Assembly: GCA_016650115.1 (NCBI GenBank)
Contig: JAENWI010000050.1
Location: 1 to 8,114, forward strand
Length of the DNA stretch: 8,114 bases
DNA from: Peptostreptococcaceae bacterium
Lineage (GTDB): Bacteria > Bacillota > Clostridia > Peptostreptococcales > Anaerovoracaceae
Direction: 5' to 3'
Part shown: in pieces, positions 1-6,155 of the stretch
How the letters are laid out: each line of letters opens with the position of its first letter
How positions within the stretch are numbered: position 1 is the stretch's first letter
Position numbers and translations under genes: made by a program
The notes under the pieces: model-generated
The model's input: only the letters and a program-made list of their open reading frames with translations
The model's database searches: none
Told to the model about the DNA's origin: nothing

Positions 1-1112
1 GGGTTGTTTTGTAATTGTATAGTTTGAGTTGGGAAGGCAAACTGAATGTCCCATTTCTCGAATTCTTCTTTGATGCACAGGTTGACTTCCTGATGGATAT
101 CCAAATATTTGTCGAAATCACTGCTTAAGACGTAATATGCTATTTCAAAATTCAGACTGTAAGCGCCATAGGAAACGAAATGCGTTCTCCCAAAAGTGGT
201 TTCCGGTGTATTAGCAATAATTTTTTTTATAATTCCTGGAATTTCCCTAAGCTGATCATATGTAGTTGAATATTCTACACCAAGAGTAAACAAGACTCTC
301 CGCTCCTCCATTGTCTTGAAATTTCTGATTCGTGAATTTGTCAGATCAGTATTTGAGAATAAGAGCTGTTCCCCGTCCAAAGTACGTAAACGTGTTGTTT
401 TTACACCGATATGTTCCACTGTCCCATACTGGGGACCAACAATAATGAAATCCCCTATCTCAAAAGGCTTGTCAAAGAAAATGGTGAAAAAACAGAAAAT
501 GTCTGCGAGAACTGCCTGGGCAGCAAATGCTAATGCTAAACCGCCAATCCCAAGCCCGGCAATAAGGGTGTTTACTTTAATACCCATATTTTCCAGGAAT
601 AGAATTAAGGTAATGCCCCATATCAATGCTTTAAAAGCTCGCGAAATCCATATCAAGGTAAGTTCGTTTCTAGAATCTTTAGGTTTTGAACTCCAATATT
701 TGCTGAAAAGAAAGATTACAATAGTTGAAGCAATGATTGCCCCCATAATGGTTACAAAAGCAAATAAAAGGGTACTAACTATTTTCGTCACATCAGGACT
801 TAGATTCAAAATTTTTAAAGTAAAATAAAAAGCTGCAAAATATGCACTCGGAAGTATGTTTCTCTTTATACTTTTTATTAAATAATTGTCCTCTAGTGAT
901 TGTGAATTTTCACTTGAAGCTTGCGAATTGACGTTAGATACTTGTGAAGTATCTGGTTGTGTCTCCGATTTCTTCACCATCATTGTGAGGCGCTTTATTA
1001 AAAAATATCCGATGATTTTGATTGCTGTAAAGCTTATAACAAGTGATGCCAAGAATATCAGGTAATCGAAAATAGTATTATTTAGATAAATTTGACTAAA
1101 AAATTGTGGCAA
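1..1112 (-). CDS. MscS-family mechanosensitive ion channel, 3' end cut by window edge
   Basis: Reading the minus strand from a TTG at 1112-1110 gives 370 open codons that leave the window at base 1. The family forms membrane-tension-gated channels that release solutes on osmotic downshock. Hydrophobic segments lie at about residues 13-38, 86-104, 111-137 and 158-174, followed by the glycine/alanine-rich pore helix at about 182-213 (NTLIAGLGIGGLALAFAAQ) and the start of the beta domain (DKPFEIGDFIIV). A Ser/Gln/Thr-rich loop occupies about 51-72. Residues 361-367 (PTQTIQL) match the C-terminal Pro-Thr-x-Thr motif common in this family, so only a few codons should be missing. The TTG start is chosen because GGGGGA (minus strand, 1124-1119) lies 6 bases upstream; the first in-frame ATG (residue 44) would delete the first membrane helix. 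It has more N-terminal helices than E. coli MscS. Family assignment is firm; gating properties are not visible. Confidence 0.93.
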   Translation of the reverse strand, partial: MPQFFSQIYLNNTIFDYLIFLASLVISFTAIKIIGYFLIKRLTMMVKKSETQPDTSQVSNVNSQASSENSQSLEDNYLIKSIKRNILPSAYFAAFYFTLKILNLSPDVTKIVSTLLFAFVTIMGAIIASTIVIFLFSKYWSSKPKDSRNELTLIWISRAFKALIWGITLILFLENMGIKVNTLIAGLGIGGLALAFAAQAVLADIFCFFTIFFDKPFEIGDFIIVGPQYGTVEHIGVKTTRLRTLDGEQLLFSNTDLTNSRIRNFKTMEERRVLFTLGVEYSTTYDQLREIPGIIKKIIANTPETTFGRTHFVSYGAYSLNFEIAYYVLSSDFDKYLDIHQEVNLCIKEEFEKWDIQFAFPTQTIQLQNN

Positions 1113-1172
1113 ACTAATTCCCCCTTTTGTATCGTGTAAGTGGATTAAAGAAACCTTTTAGGACTTCAAACG

Positions 1173-1268
1173 TTGGCAGCGGTTTCTAATAATGCAGTGG
1201 CAGTGGTTTCTAATAATACGGTGGCAGCGGCTTCTAAAAATGCAGTGGCAGTGGCCCTGAATAATAAT
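1173..1268. repeat. 24-bp tandem repeat, four copies
   Basis: Four consecutive 24-base units start at 1173, 1197, 1221 and 1245. They share the pattern (G/T)TGGCAG(C/T)GG followed by (T/C)TTCTAA(T/A)AAT and a variable three-base end; the fourth unit diverges after GTGGCAGTGG. The alternation GCAGCGG / GCAGTGG runs through units 1-4, which suggests duplication of a two-unit block. The array sits 60 bases upstream of the MscS start, inside its likely promoter or leader region. Plus-strand frames contain TAA stops, so it is not a plus-strand peptide repeat. Confidence 0.85.
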
Positions 1269-1360
1269 TGCTGTTAGGGCTTTACATGGAGTTTTGATGA
1301 TAGCCGTGTGATTAATGTGATGATTACTGTGGTGATGAACGAAAATTTTGCTATAATTAG

Positions 1361-1513
1361 GGCTTGCTGAACAATTCAGAAAAGGCCAGTTACAACCTTT
1401 ACAGCCATTTCTGAATTCATTAAGTGCAAGGTTTTTCTCAGAATAGCATAAAAAGCCTTGCGCTTAATGCAAAGGTGTCTGATTATTCAAGTTCACCTTT
1501 GGTTCAGTGCGCC
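1361..1513. other. Left four-way junction (cloverleaf) of the palindromic element
   Basis: The closing stem is 1361-1372 with 1502-1513 (GGC and CTGAAC paired with GCC and GTTCAG; one mismatch and two G-T pairs between). Inside it three hairpins abut without a single unpaired base: 1373-1382 with 1408-1417 (10 bp, AATTCAGAAA); 1418-1436 with 1450-1469 (19 bp with one G-T pair and one bulged G at 1455); and 1470-1477 with 1494-1501 (8 bp, CAAAGGTG). The stems were paired by eye and are visible directly in the sequence. Whether the structure forms in RNA or in extruded DNA is inference. Confidence 0.75.
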
Positions 1514-1514
1514 G

Positions 1515-1630
1515 ATAATTAGGGGCTGAAAAGCAGGTTTTACGATGTTCTTTGCCTGCTTTTTACAGATTTTATCTGTACTGAACAAACATTTACGAAA
1601 ATTTTGGTTTGTTCAGCAGCCCCTAATTAT
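1515..1630. other. Right four-way junction (cloverleaf) of the palindromic element
   Basis: The closing stem is a perfect 14 bp: 1515-1528 (ATAATTAGGGGCTG) with 1617-1630. Three perfect hairpins fill it with no unpaired junction base: 1529-1537 with 1555-1563 (AAAAGCAGG, 9 bp); 1564-1570 with 1574-1580 (TACAGAT, 7 bp, TTT loop); and 1581-1590 with 1607-1616 (CTGAACAAAC, 10 bp). One base (1514) separates it from the left junction. It could stand alone as a smaller element bounded by 14-bp perfect inverted repeats, which would make the whole a tandem or nested pair. Confidence 0.8.
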
Positions 1631-1753
1631 AATTGTATTGTACCATTTAAGGGATTGACTTTCCACCTTTTATGTCAAATTGTCTTTTGATGAATGCTTG
1701 ATTTACAGTAGCCGCCATAAAGGAATGGGGGCAGGCTTAGCAAGAGATACAGA

Positions 1754-1782
1754 TTTACAATGGTGGTTAAAAGTAGTATAAT
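1754..1782 (+). promoter_or_regulatory. Probable sigma-A promoter for the corC-secA-prfB-tex unit
   Basis: TTTACA (1754-1759) and a perfect TATAAT (1777-1782) are separated by 17 bases, the optimal spacing. Transcription would start near 1789, leaving a leader of about 210 bases before the CorC-like start codon. It is the best promoter-like pair I found in the intergenic region on the plus strand. The assignment is by consensus only. Confidence 0.7.
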
Positions 1783-1850
1783 AAATCAATATGTTTAAAA
1801 TATTTAATGTTATATTTAATTGTTTATATGTATTTTAGGAATAATCAGAT

Positions 1851-1975
1851 AAATGGTTTGGATATTTATAATTATTGGACGCATGAGTTTGTATATTTCT
1901 AATAATTGGATAAATGAGTTCGTAAAATTATAAGAACTGAGCATGTACGTTTGTATATTGATAATAATTGTGTGC
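1851..1975. repeat. Degenerate ~31-bp repeats in the leader of the CorC-like gene
   Basis: Four imperfect units can be laid out at 1851-1882, 1883-1913, 1914-1942 and 1943-1975. Shared features are ATG followed by a GTTTG-like segment, a TATATT-like segment and TAATAATTG. Unit lengths are 32, 31, 29 and 33 bases, so this is an aged or slipping repeat rather than a clean array. Several units carry ATG triplets, including the one at 1943 that would extend the downstream gene by 19 codons. That ATG lacks a good ribosome binding site and is better read as part of the repeat. Confidence 0.55.
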
Positions 1976-1980
1976 ATAAG

Positions 1981-2002
1981 AAAGAGGTTTGTAAAAAAAA
2001 TG
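1981..2002 (+). promoter_or_regulatory. Ribosome binding site that sets the CorC-like start at 2000
   Basis: AAAGAGG at 1981-1987 precedes the ATG at 2000-2002 with a 12-base spacer, somewhat long but purine/A-rich. The upstream in-frame ATG at 1943 has no comparable site, and the next one at 2018 is too far downstream. The start at 2000 puts a short polar N-terminus before the first membrane helix. Confidence 0.6.
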
Positions 2003-3265
2003 GACGAGCATAATACGATGACTATAGTAGTACTTATTATTTTGGTAGCGCTTTCTGCATATTTTTCAGCCACAGAAACGGCATTTTCATCATTAAACAG
2101 AATAAGAATTAAAAATGCGGCCAATGCGGGGAACCATAGGGCTAAACGGGTTCTCCACCTCTCGGAGCATTATGACAAATTACTTTCAACCATTTTGATA
2201 GGTAATAATATTGTGAATATTTCAATGACCGCTCTAGCGACCCTGCTTTTTGTAGGATTTTATGGAAAAGAGCTGGGGGCTACGATTTCCACAATTGTAG
2301 TAACTATAGTTGTATTAATATTTGGCGAAATCTCTCCTAAGAGTCTGGCTAAAGAATCACCTGAAAAATTTGCCATGTTTTCAGCTCCGATTATTCGGGT
2401 ATTCATATTCATTTTAACACCGGTTAATATGTTTTTTACTCTCTGGAAAAAAATGTTGACGAAAATATTTAAAGTGAGCAAAGACAGAACTATTACAGAA
2501 GATGAATTGTTAATCATAGTTGAAGAGGCGGAGAATGAAGGTGGCATTGATGAGCAGCAGAGTGAATTAATACAGAATGCAATTGAATTCAGTGAGCTGG
2601 AAGCATTTGACGTGTTAACGCCACGTGTTGATGTTGAAGCGATAGATATAGATAATACAAAAGAAGAAATCAGAGAGCTTTTCCTTAAAACCGGGTTTTC
2701 AAGACTTCCGGTTTATGAAAATACAATAGATAAAATTATTGGCGTATTAAATCAAAAAGATTTTCATAATTATATATCAAACTCAAGCAAAAATGTCTCC
2801 GAATACGTAAAACCAGTAGTTTTCATTTCGGGTACAGTTAAAATTGCCATGCTGCTTAAAAAAATGCAGAAGGTGAAAACTCATATTGCAGTTGTGGTAG
2901 ATGAATATGGGGGCACTGAGGGAATTGTAACGATGGAGGATATTATTGAGGAACTGGTCGGAGAAATTTATGATGAGCATGATGAAATAACAACACAGGA
3001 AATTATAGAATTGCAAGATGGAAGCTATAGGGTCCTTTGCAGCACAAATCTGGAAAAAATGCTTGAGTATTTTGCAATGGACGATGAGTTTAGTGATGTA
3101 ACAACTGTTAATGGTTGGGTTGTCATTGAACTTGACAAAATTCCTGAACCTGGAGATTTTTTCCAGTACAAGAATTTAAAGGTACGTGTGACTAAGGCAG
3201 AGGAGCGTAGAGCTTTGGAAATAAATATAATTGATGAAAATAAGAAAGACAGTGAGGAAATATAA
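2000..3265 (+). CDS. CNNM/CorC-type membrane protein (DUF21-CBS-CorC, 'hemolysin family')
   Basis: This is a 421-residue integral membrane protein. Family knowledge suggests a role in divalent-cation (Mg2+/Co2+) efflux or tolerance; the older 'hemolysin' label is poorly founded. Residues 7-150 form the DUF21/CNNM membrane domain, with helices near 8-30, 62-88, 93-113 and 126-146 and the characteristic FSATETAFSSLNR and IFGEISPKSLA motifs. A tandem CBS pair, a probable nucleotide-binding regulatory module, spans about 205-325 and includes TGFSRLPVYE and VVDEYGGTEGIVTMEDI. The CorC_HlyC C-terminal domain covers about 335-412. Length is normal for the family and nothing looks broken. Its TAA (3263-3265) overlaps the secA start in TAATG, which implies translational coupling. 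The start at 2000 is preferred over 1943. Function in this organism, including which ion, cannot be read from sequence. Confidence 0.92.
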   Translation: MDEHNTMTIVVLIILVALSAYFSATETAFSSLNRIRIKNAANAGNHRAKRVLHLSEHYDKLLSTILIGNNIVNISMTALATLLFVGFYGKELGATISTIVVTIVVLIFGEISPKSLAKESPEKFAMFSAPIIRVFIFILTPVNMFFTLWKKMLTKIFKVSKDRTITEDELLIIVEEAENEGGIDEQQSELIQNAIEFSELEAFDVLTPRVDVEAIDIDNTKEEIRELFLKTGFSRLPVYENTIDKIIGVLNQKDFHNYISNSSKNVSEYVKPVVFISGTVKIAMLLKKMQKVKTHIAVVVDEYGGTEGIVTMEDIIEELVGEIYDEHDEITTQEIIELQDGSYRVLCSTNLEKMLEYFAMDDEFSDVTTVNGWVVIELDKIPEPGDFFQYKNLKVRVTKAEERRALEINIIDENKKDSEEI

Positions 3266-6009
3266 TGGGATTTATGGAGAAAATATTTGGCGATATCAAT
3301 GAGAAAGAGGTCAAGAAAATCGAAAAAATCGTCGATAAAATTGAGACTTTCGATGTTGAAATGCAGGCTTTGTCAGACAATGATCTGAAGGAGAAAACAC
3401 GGGAATTTAAAAATAGAATCGAAGCGGGGGAGACTCTGGATGATGTTTTACCGGAGGCTTTTGCCGTTTGCAGGGAAGGTGCTGTCAGAAGCCTTGGTAT
3501 GAAGCATTTCAGGGTGCAGCTGATTGGTGGTATCGTACTTCATCAGGGGCGAATTTCTGAGATGAAAACTGGTGAAGGTAAGACTTTAGTGGCAACACTT
3601 GCTGTCTATTTAAACGCGCTTGAGGGGAAGGGCGTCCATGTAGTAACTGTAAATGATTATTTGGCTAAACGTGACATGGAGTGGATGGGTAAGCTTTATT
3701 CATTTTTAGGGCTTTCAATTGGCTGCGTTGTTCATGGGATTACAAACGAACAAAGAAAAGCCGCCTATCAGGCGGATATTACATACGGAACGAATAATGA
3801 ATTCGGGTTTGATTATCTTCGTGATAATATGGTCAATTACAAAGAAGAAATGATGCAGAGACAATTAAACTTTGCAATTGTGGATGAGGTGGATTCCATT
3901 TTAATTGATGAGGCCAGAACGCCACTGATTATTTCCGGTCAGGGGGACAAATCAACAGACCTTTACACGACTGCTGACAAGTTTATTCTTACATTACGTG
4001 ACGAAGAGGATTATACAGTAGAGGAAAAAGACAAGACGGTTTCTCTAACAGAAGAAGGGGTAACAAAGTCAGAAAAATACTTTAAAGTTGAAAATTTGTC
4101 GGATCCTGAAAATATGGAAATCAACCATCATATACTGCAGGCATTGAAAGCCAGAACGTTGATGAAGCTGGATGTGGATTATATCATAAAAGATGGCGAA
4201 ATCGTTATCGTCGATGAATTTACGGGACGTTTAATGTTCGGCAGAAGGTACAGCGATGGCCTTCACCAGGCAATTGAAGCAAAAGAAAAGGTTTCGGTTC
4301 GTTCAGAATCAAAGACACTTGCAACAATTACCATACAGAATTATTTCAGAATGTACACGAAGCTTGCGGGGATGACTGGTACCGCCAAGACTGAAGAAGA
4401 CGAATTCAGAGATATATATAATATGGATGTCGTTGTAATACCGACGAATATGCCGATTGTAAGGGCTGATTTGGAAGATTCAATATACTCGACTGAAAAT
4501 GGCAAGTTCAAAGCGATTGCAGATGCCATCACAGAATTCCACCAGACTGGGCAACCGATTCTAGTGGGTACCATTTCAATTGAACGTTCGGAACTTATCA
4601 GCGAGCTGCTTAAAAAACGTGGCGTTAAACATAATGTGCTGAATGCAAAGCAGCATGACAAGGAAGCCAGAATTGTAGCAGAGGCTGGTCGTTTCAATGC
4701 GGTGACTATTGCAACAAATATGGCAGGTCGTGGTACGGATATTATACTGGGTGGTAATCCGGAATTTGAGGCAAAGGCTGAAATGGGCAGAGCTGGTTTT
4801 TCAGAAGAGGCTATTTCATTTGCGACAAGTTTTATACCTTCGGATGATCCGGAACTGTTAAAGGCACGAGAAGAATTTAAAGCATTACATGAAAGATATA
4901 AGAATGAAAGGTCTGAAGAGCAAACCAAGGTTAGAAACCTGGGGGGCCTTTATATTATAGGTACTGAACGCCATGAATCACGAAGAATAGATAATCAGCT
5001 GCGTGGTCGTGCCGGACGTCAGGGAGACCCGGGAACAACCCGATTCTTCTTATCTCTTGAAGATGAACTTATGCGGCTTTTTGGCGGAGAACGAGTTCAG
5101 TCTATAGTGGGAAGGCTTGGTGTTTCGGAAAATGAAGCTATTGAGGCTGGAATGCTCTCAAAAACTATAGAAAATGCGCAAAAAAGAGTGGAAGGAAAGA
5201 ACTTCTCTATTAGAAAATATGTTCTGAAATATGATACAGTAATGAATAAACAGCGTGAGATTATTTATTCGGAACGTAGAAGAGTTCTTCTAGGTGAAGA
5301 TTTAAGAGAGTATATTGGTGGAATGCTCGCAGAGCTTGCAGACGAATGCATTGCCCCTGTCATAATAGAATCAAAGTATGCAGAGGAATGGAACCTGGCA
5401 GACCTTCAGCATTCTCTCGGGAAAATATGCCCTGAGTTTAAAGAATTCAGCTACACGCATCAAGAGATAGAAACGCTTACGGCTGATAAGCTTAGAGGTG
5501 ATATTCTGGAAGAATACGACAGACTTTATGTCACCAAGGAGGAAGAAATAGGCCTTGAAAGAATGCGTGAACTGGAACGTATGATTCTGATCAGGGTTGT
5601 AGACAATAAGTGGATGGACCATATTGATGATATGGATCAGCTGAAAAGCGGTATAGGACTTCGTGCAATCGGTCAGCAGGATCCGGCGGCGGCGTATGGC
5701 AATGAAGGCTTTGACATGTTTGAATTAATGATTCAATCCATTAAAGAAGAAACGGTTAAGTTCTGTTATAATGTCACATTGCAGACAGAAACCACCAGAA
5801 AACAGCTTGTAAAAGAAACTGGCAGCAAGAAAGATGATTATAGCGAGGACGGTTCCGGCGCGGCTAATTCGAAGGTACCACAGGGCGCAGTTATACCGGA
5901 CAGAGATAAAAAGCAGGAGCCGATAAAGAGAACAGATGCAAAAATAGGCAGAAATGACTCTTGCCCTTGTGGAAGCGGCAAAAAATATAAAAACTGCTGC
6001 GGCAGATAA
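3265..6009 (+). CDS. secA: Preprotein translocase ATPase subunit SecA
   Basis: This 914-residue ATPase drives preproteins through the SecYEG channel at the cytoplasmic membrane. NBD1 carries the Walker A motif GEGKT at 103-107 and the DEVDS Walker B at 207-211, followed by IDEARTPLIISG. The preprotein cross-linking domain follows, then TIQNYFRMYTKLAGMTGTAKT (GMTGT from 369). NBD2 contains NMAGRGTDIILGG (N485) and the arginine-finger motif RGRAGRQGD (R580-D588). The helical wing and scaffold regions run to about 835, with KWMDHIDDMDQL. A charged flexible linker leads to a zinc finger with C900, C902, C911 and C912, the SecB/lipid-interacting tail of the family. All motifs are intact. ATG at 3265 is preceded by AGTGAGG with a 7-base spacer and overlaps the upstream stop by one base. 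After the TAA at 6007-6009 the same frame stays open for 39 Glu-Pro-rich codons (separate entry). Confidence 0.98.
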   Translation: MGFMEKIFGDINEKEVKKIEKIVDKIETFDVEMQALSDNDLKEKTREFKNRIEAGETLDDVLPEAFAVCREGAVRSLGMKHFRVQLIGGIVLHQGRISEMKTGEGKTLVATLAVYLNALEGKGVHVVTVNDYLAKRDMEWMGKLYSFLGLSIGCVVHGITNEQRKAAYQADITYGTNNEFGFDYLRDNMVNYKEEMMQRQLNFAIVDEVDSILIDEARTPLIISGQGDKSTDLYTTADKFILTLRDEEDYTVEEKDKTVSLTEEGVTKSEKYFKVENLSDPENMEINHHILQALKARTLMKLDVDYIIKDGEIVIVDEFTGRLMFGRRYSDGLHQAIEAKEKVSVRSESKTLATITIQNYFRMYTKLAGMTGTAKTEEDEFRDIYNMDVVVIPTNMPIVRADLEDSIYSTENGKFKAIADAITEFHQTGQPILVGTISIERSELISELLKKRGVKHNVLNAKQHDKEARIVAEAGRFNAVTIATNMAGRGTDIILGGNPEFEAKAEMGRAGFSEEAISFATSFIPSDDPELLKAREEFKALHERYKNERSEEQTKVRNLGGLYIIGTERHESRRIDNQLRGRAGRQGDPGTTRFFLSLEDELMRLFGGERVQSIVGRLGVSENEAIEAGMLSKTIENAQKRVEGKNFSIRKYVLKYDTVMNKQREIIYSERRRVLLGEDLREYIGGMLAELADECIAPVIIESKYAEEWNLADLQHSLGKICPEFKEFSYTHQEIETLTADKLRGDILEEYDRLYVTKEEEIGLERMRELERMILIRVVDNKWMDHIDDMDQLKSGIGLRAIGQQDPAAAYGNEGFDMFELMIQSIKEETVKFCYNVTLQTETTRKQLVKETGSKKDDYSEDGSGAANSKVPQGAVIPDRDKKQEPIKRTDAKIGRNDSCPCGSGKKYKNCCGR

Positions 6010-6093
6010 GAACCCGAACCCGAACCAGAACCAGAACCCGAACCTGAACCAGAACCAGAACCCGAACCTGAACCAGAACCCGAACCCGAACCA
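6010..6093. repeat. Hexanucleotide tandem array, 14 units of GAACCN
   Basis: Fourteen perfect-length 6-base units GAACC(C/A/T) run without interruption for 84 bases. Units 3-6 and 7-10 have the same third-base order (A, A, C, T), so a 24-base block was duplicated. No interruption or indel is seen, which points to recent expansion by replication slippage. The array fills most of the secA-prfB spacer. Confidence 0.95.
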
Positions 6094-6129
6094 GATAATG
6101 ATAGTAGAACTGAATCAAAAAGGAGATAA
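6010..6129 (+). other. In-frame open extension after the secA stop: (Glu-Pro)14 plus DNDSRTESKRR
   Basis: Directly after the secA TAA, the same frame reads fourteen GAA-CCN units, then DNDSRTESKRR and TAA at 6127-6129. It has no start codon of its own, so it could be translated only by readthrough of the secA stop. Within the 14 units the only variable base is the third position of the proline codon (six CCC, six CCA, two CCT), silent in this frame but not in the other forward frames. SecA proteins normally end at the CCG(R/K) zinc finger, so this tail is not part of the conserved family. It may be the remnant of a recently lost extension, a readthrough tail, or a non-coding hexamer array. 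Confidence 0.5.
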
Positions 6130-6155
6130 TGATGTTAGAACTGGATCAAATCAGA
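6094..6155. repeat. 31-bp tandem duplication covering the prfB start region
   Basis: Bases 6094-6124 and 6125-6155 are adjacent copies with 25 of 31 identities, each beginning GATAATGAT. The second copy contains the true prfB start and its first codons (ATGTTAGAACTGGATCAAA); the first contains a similar ATGATAGTAGAACTGAATCA. The first copy also ends in the AGGAG that serves prfB. Because 31 is not a multiple of three, the upstream ATG at 6098 is in a different frame and reaches a stop at 6167-6169. Confidence 0.85.
6119..6134 (+). promoter_or_regulatory. Ribosome binding site and start of prfB
   Basis: A strong AAAGGAGA-type site (AGGAG at 6121-6125) lies 6 bases before ATG 6132-6134. A second ATG immediately upstream at 6129-6131 is in the same frame but only 3 bases from the site, so 6132 is preferred. 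The difference is one methionine. Confidence 0.85.

Larger units (their letters stand above)
1352..1631. mobile_element. MITE-like palindromic element with terminal inverted repeats
   Basis: The ends at 1352-1374 and 1609-1631 are inverted copies of each other, identical at 21 of 23 positions and containing ATAATTAGGG and GCTGAACAA. There is no transposase gene inside. The heptamer TATAATT occurs at both 1352-1358 and 1628-1634 and could be a target duplication, although it overlaps the AT-rich inverted-repeat ends, so the exact boundary is uncertain. Further copies of the end motifs occur inside: ATAATTAGGGG at 1515-1525, CTGAACAA at 1581-1588 and GTTCAG at 1502-1507. Almost the whole interior can pair into two four-way junctions (separate entries). 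A non-autonomous transposable element is the simplest reading. A structured RNA gene is the main alternative. I could not assign a transposase family. Confidence 0.65.
1113..1999. other. Divergent intergenic region with several repeats
   Basis: This 887-base stretch separates the minus-strand MscS gene from the plus-strand CorC-like gene. In order it holds the MscS ribosome binding site, a four-copy 24-bp tandem repeat (1173-1268), 83 bases with nothing recognisable (1269-1351), a highly palindromic element (1352-1631), about 120 bases with no convincing feature (1635-1753), a promoter (1754-1782) and degenerate ~31-bp repeats (1851-1975). I found no convincing protein-coding gene, tRNA or rRNA in it. 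I also found no good promoter for the MscS gene. Confidence 0.8.

Noticed and set aside
1158..1463. A minus-strand frame open for about 100 codons across the 24-bp repeats and the left part of the palindromic element, giving a Cys/His-rich peptide.
   Set aside because: It has no ATG or convincing ribosome binding site, matches no family I recognise, and stays open largely because the 24-bp unit is a multiple of three.
1529..1563. A rho-independent terminator: 9-bp hairpin ending in a T run.
   Set aside because: The loop is 17 bases, the T run is part of the stem, and no gene ends just upstream on either strand; it fits better as an arm of the cloverleaf.
1604..1633. An outward promoter at the right end of the element (TTGGTT, 18 bases, TATAAT).
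   Set aside because: The -35 match is weak and the TATAAT arises from the AT-rich inverted repeat; the promoter at 1754-1782 is much better.
1943..1999. A 19-codon N-terminal extension of the CorC-like protein from the ATG at 1943.
   Set aside because: It lies in the degenerate repeat, lacks a good ribosome binding site, and adds residues absent from the family.
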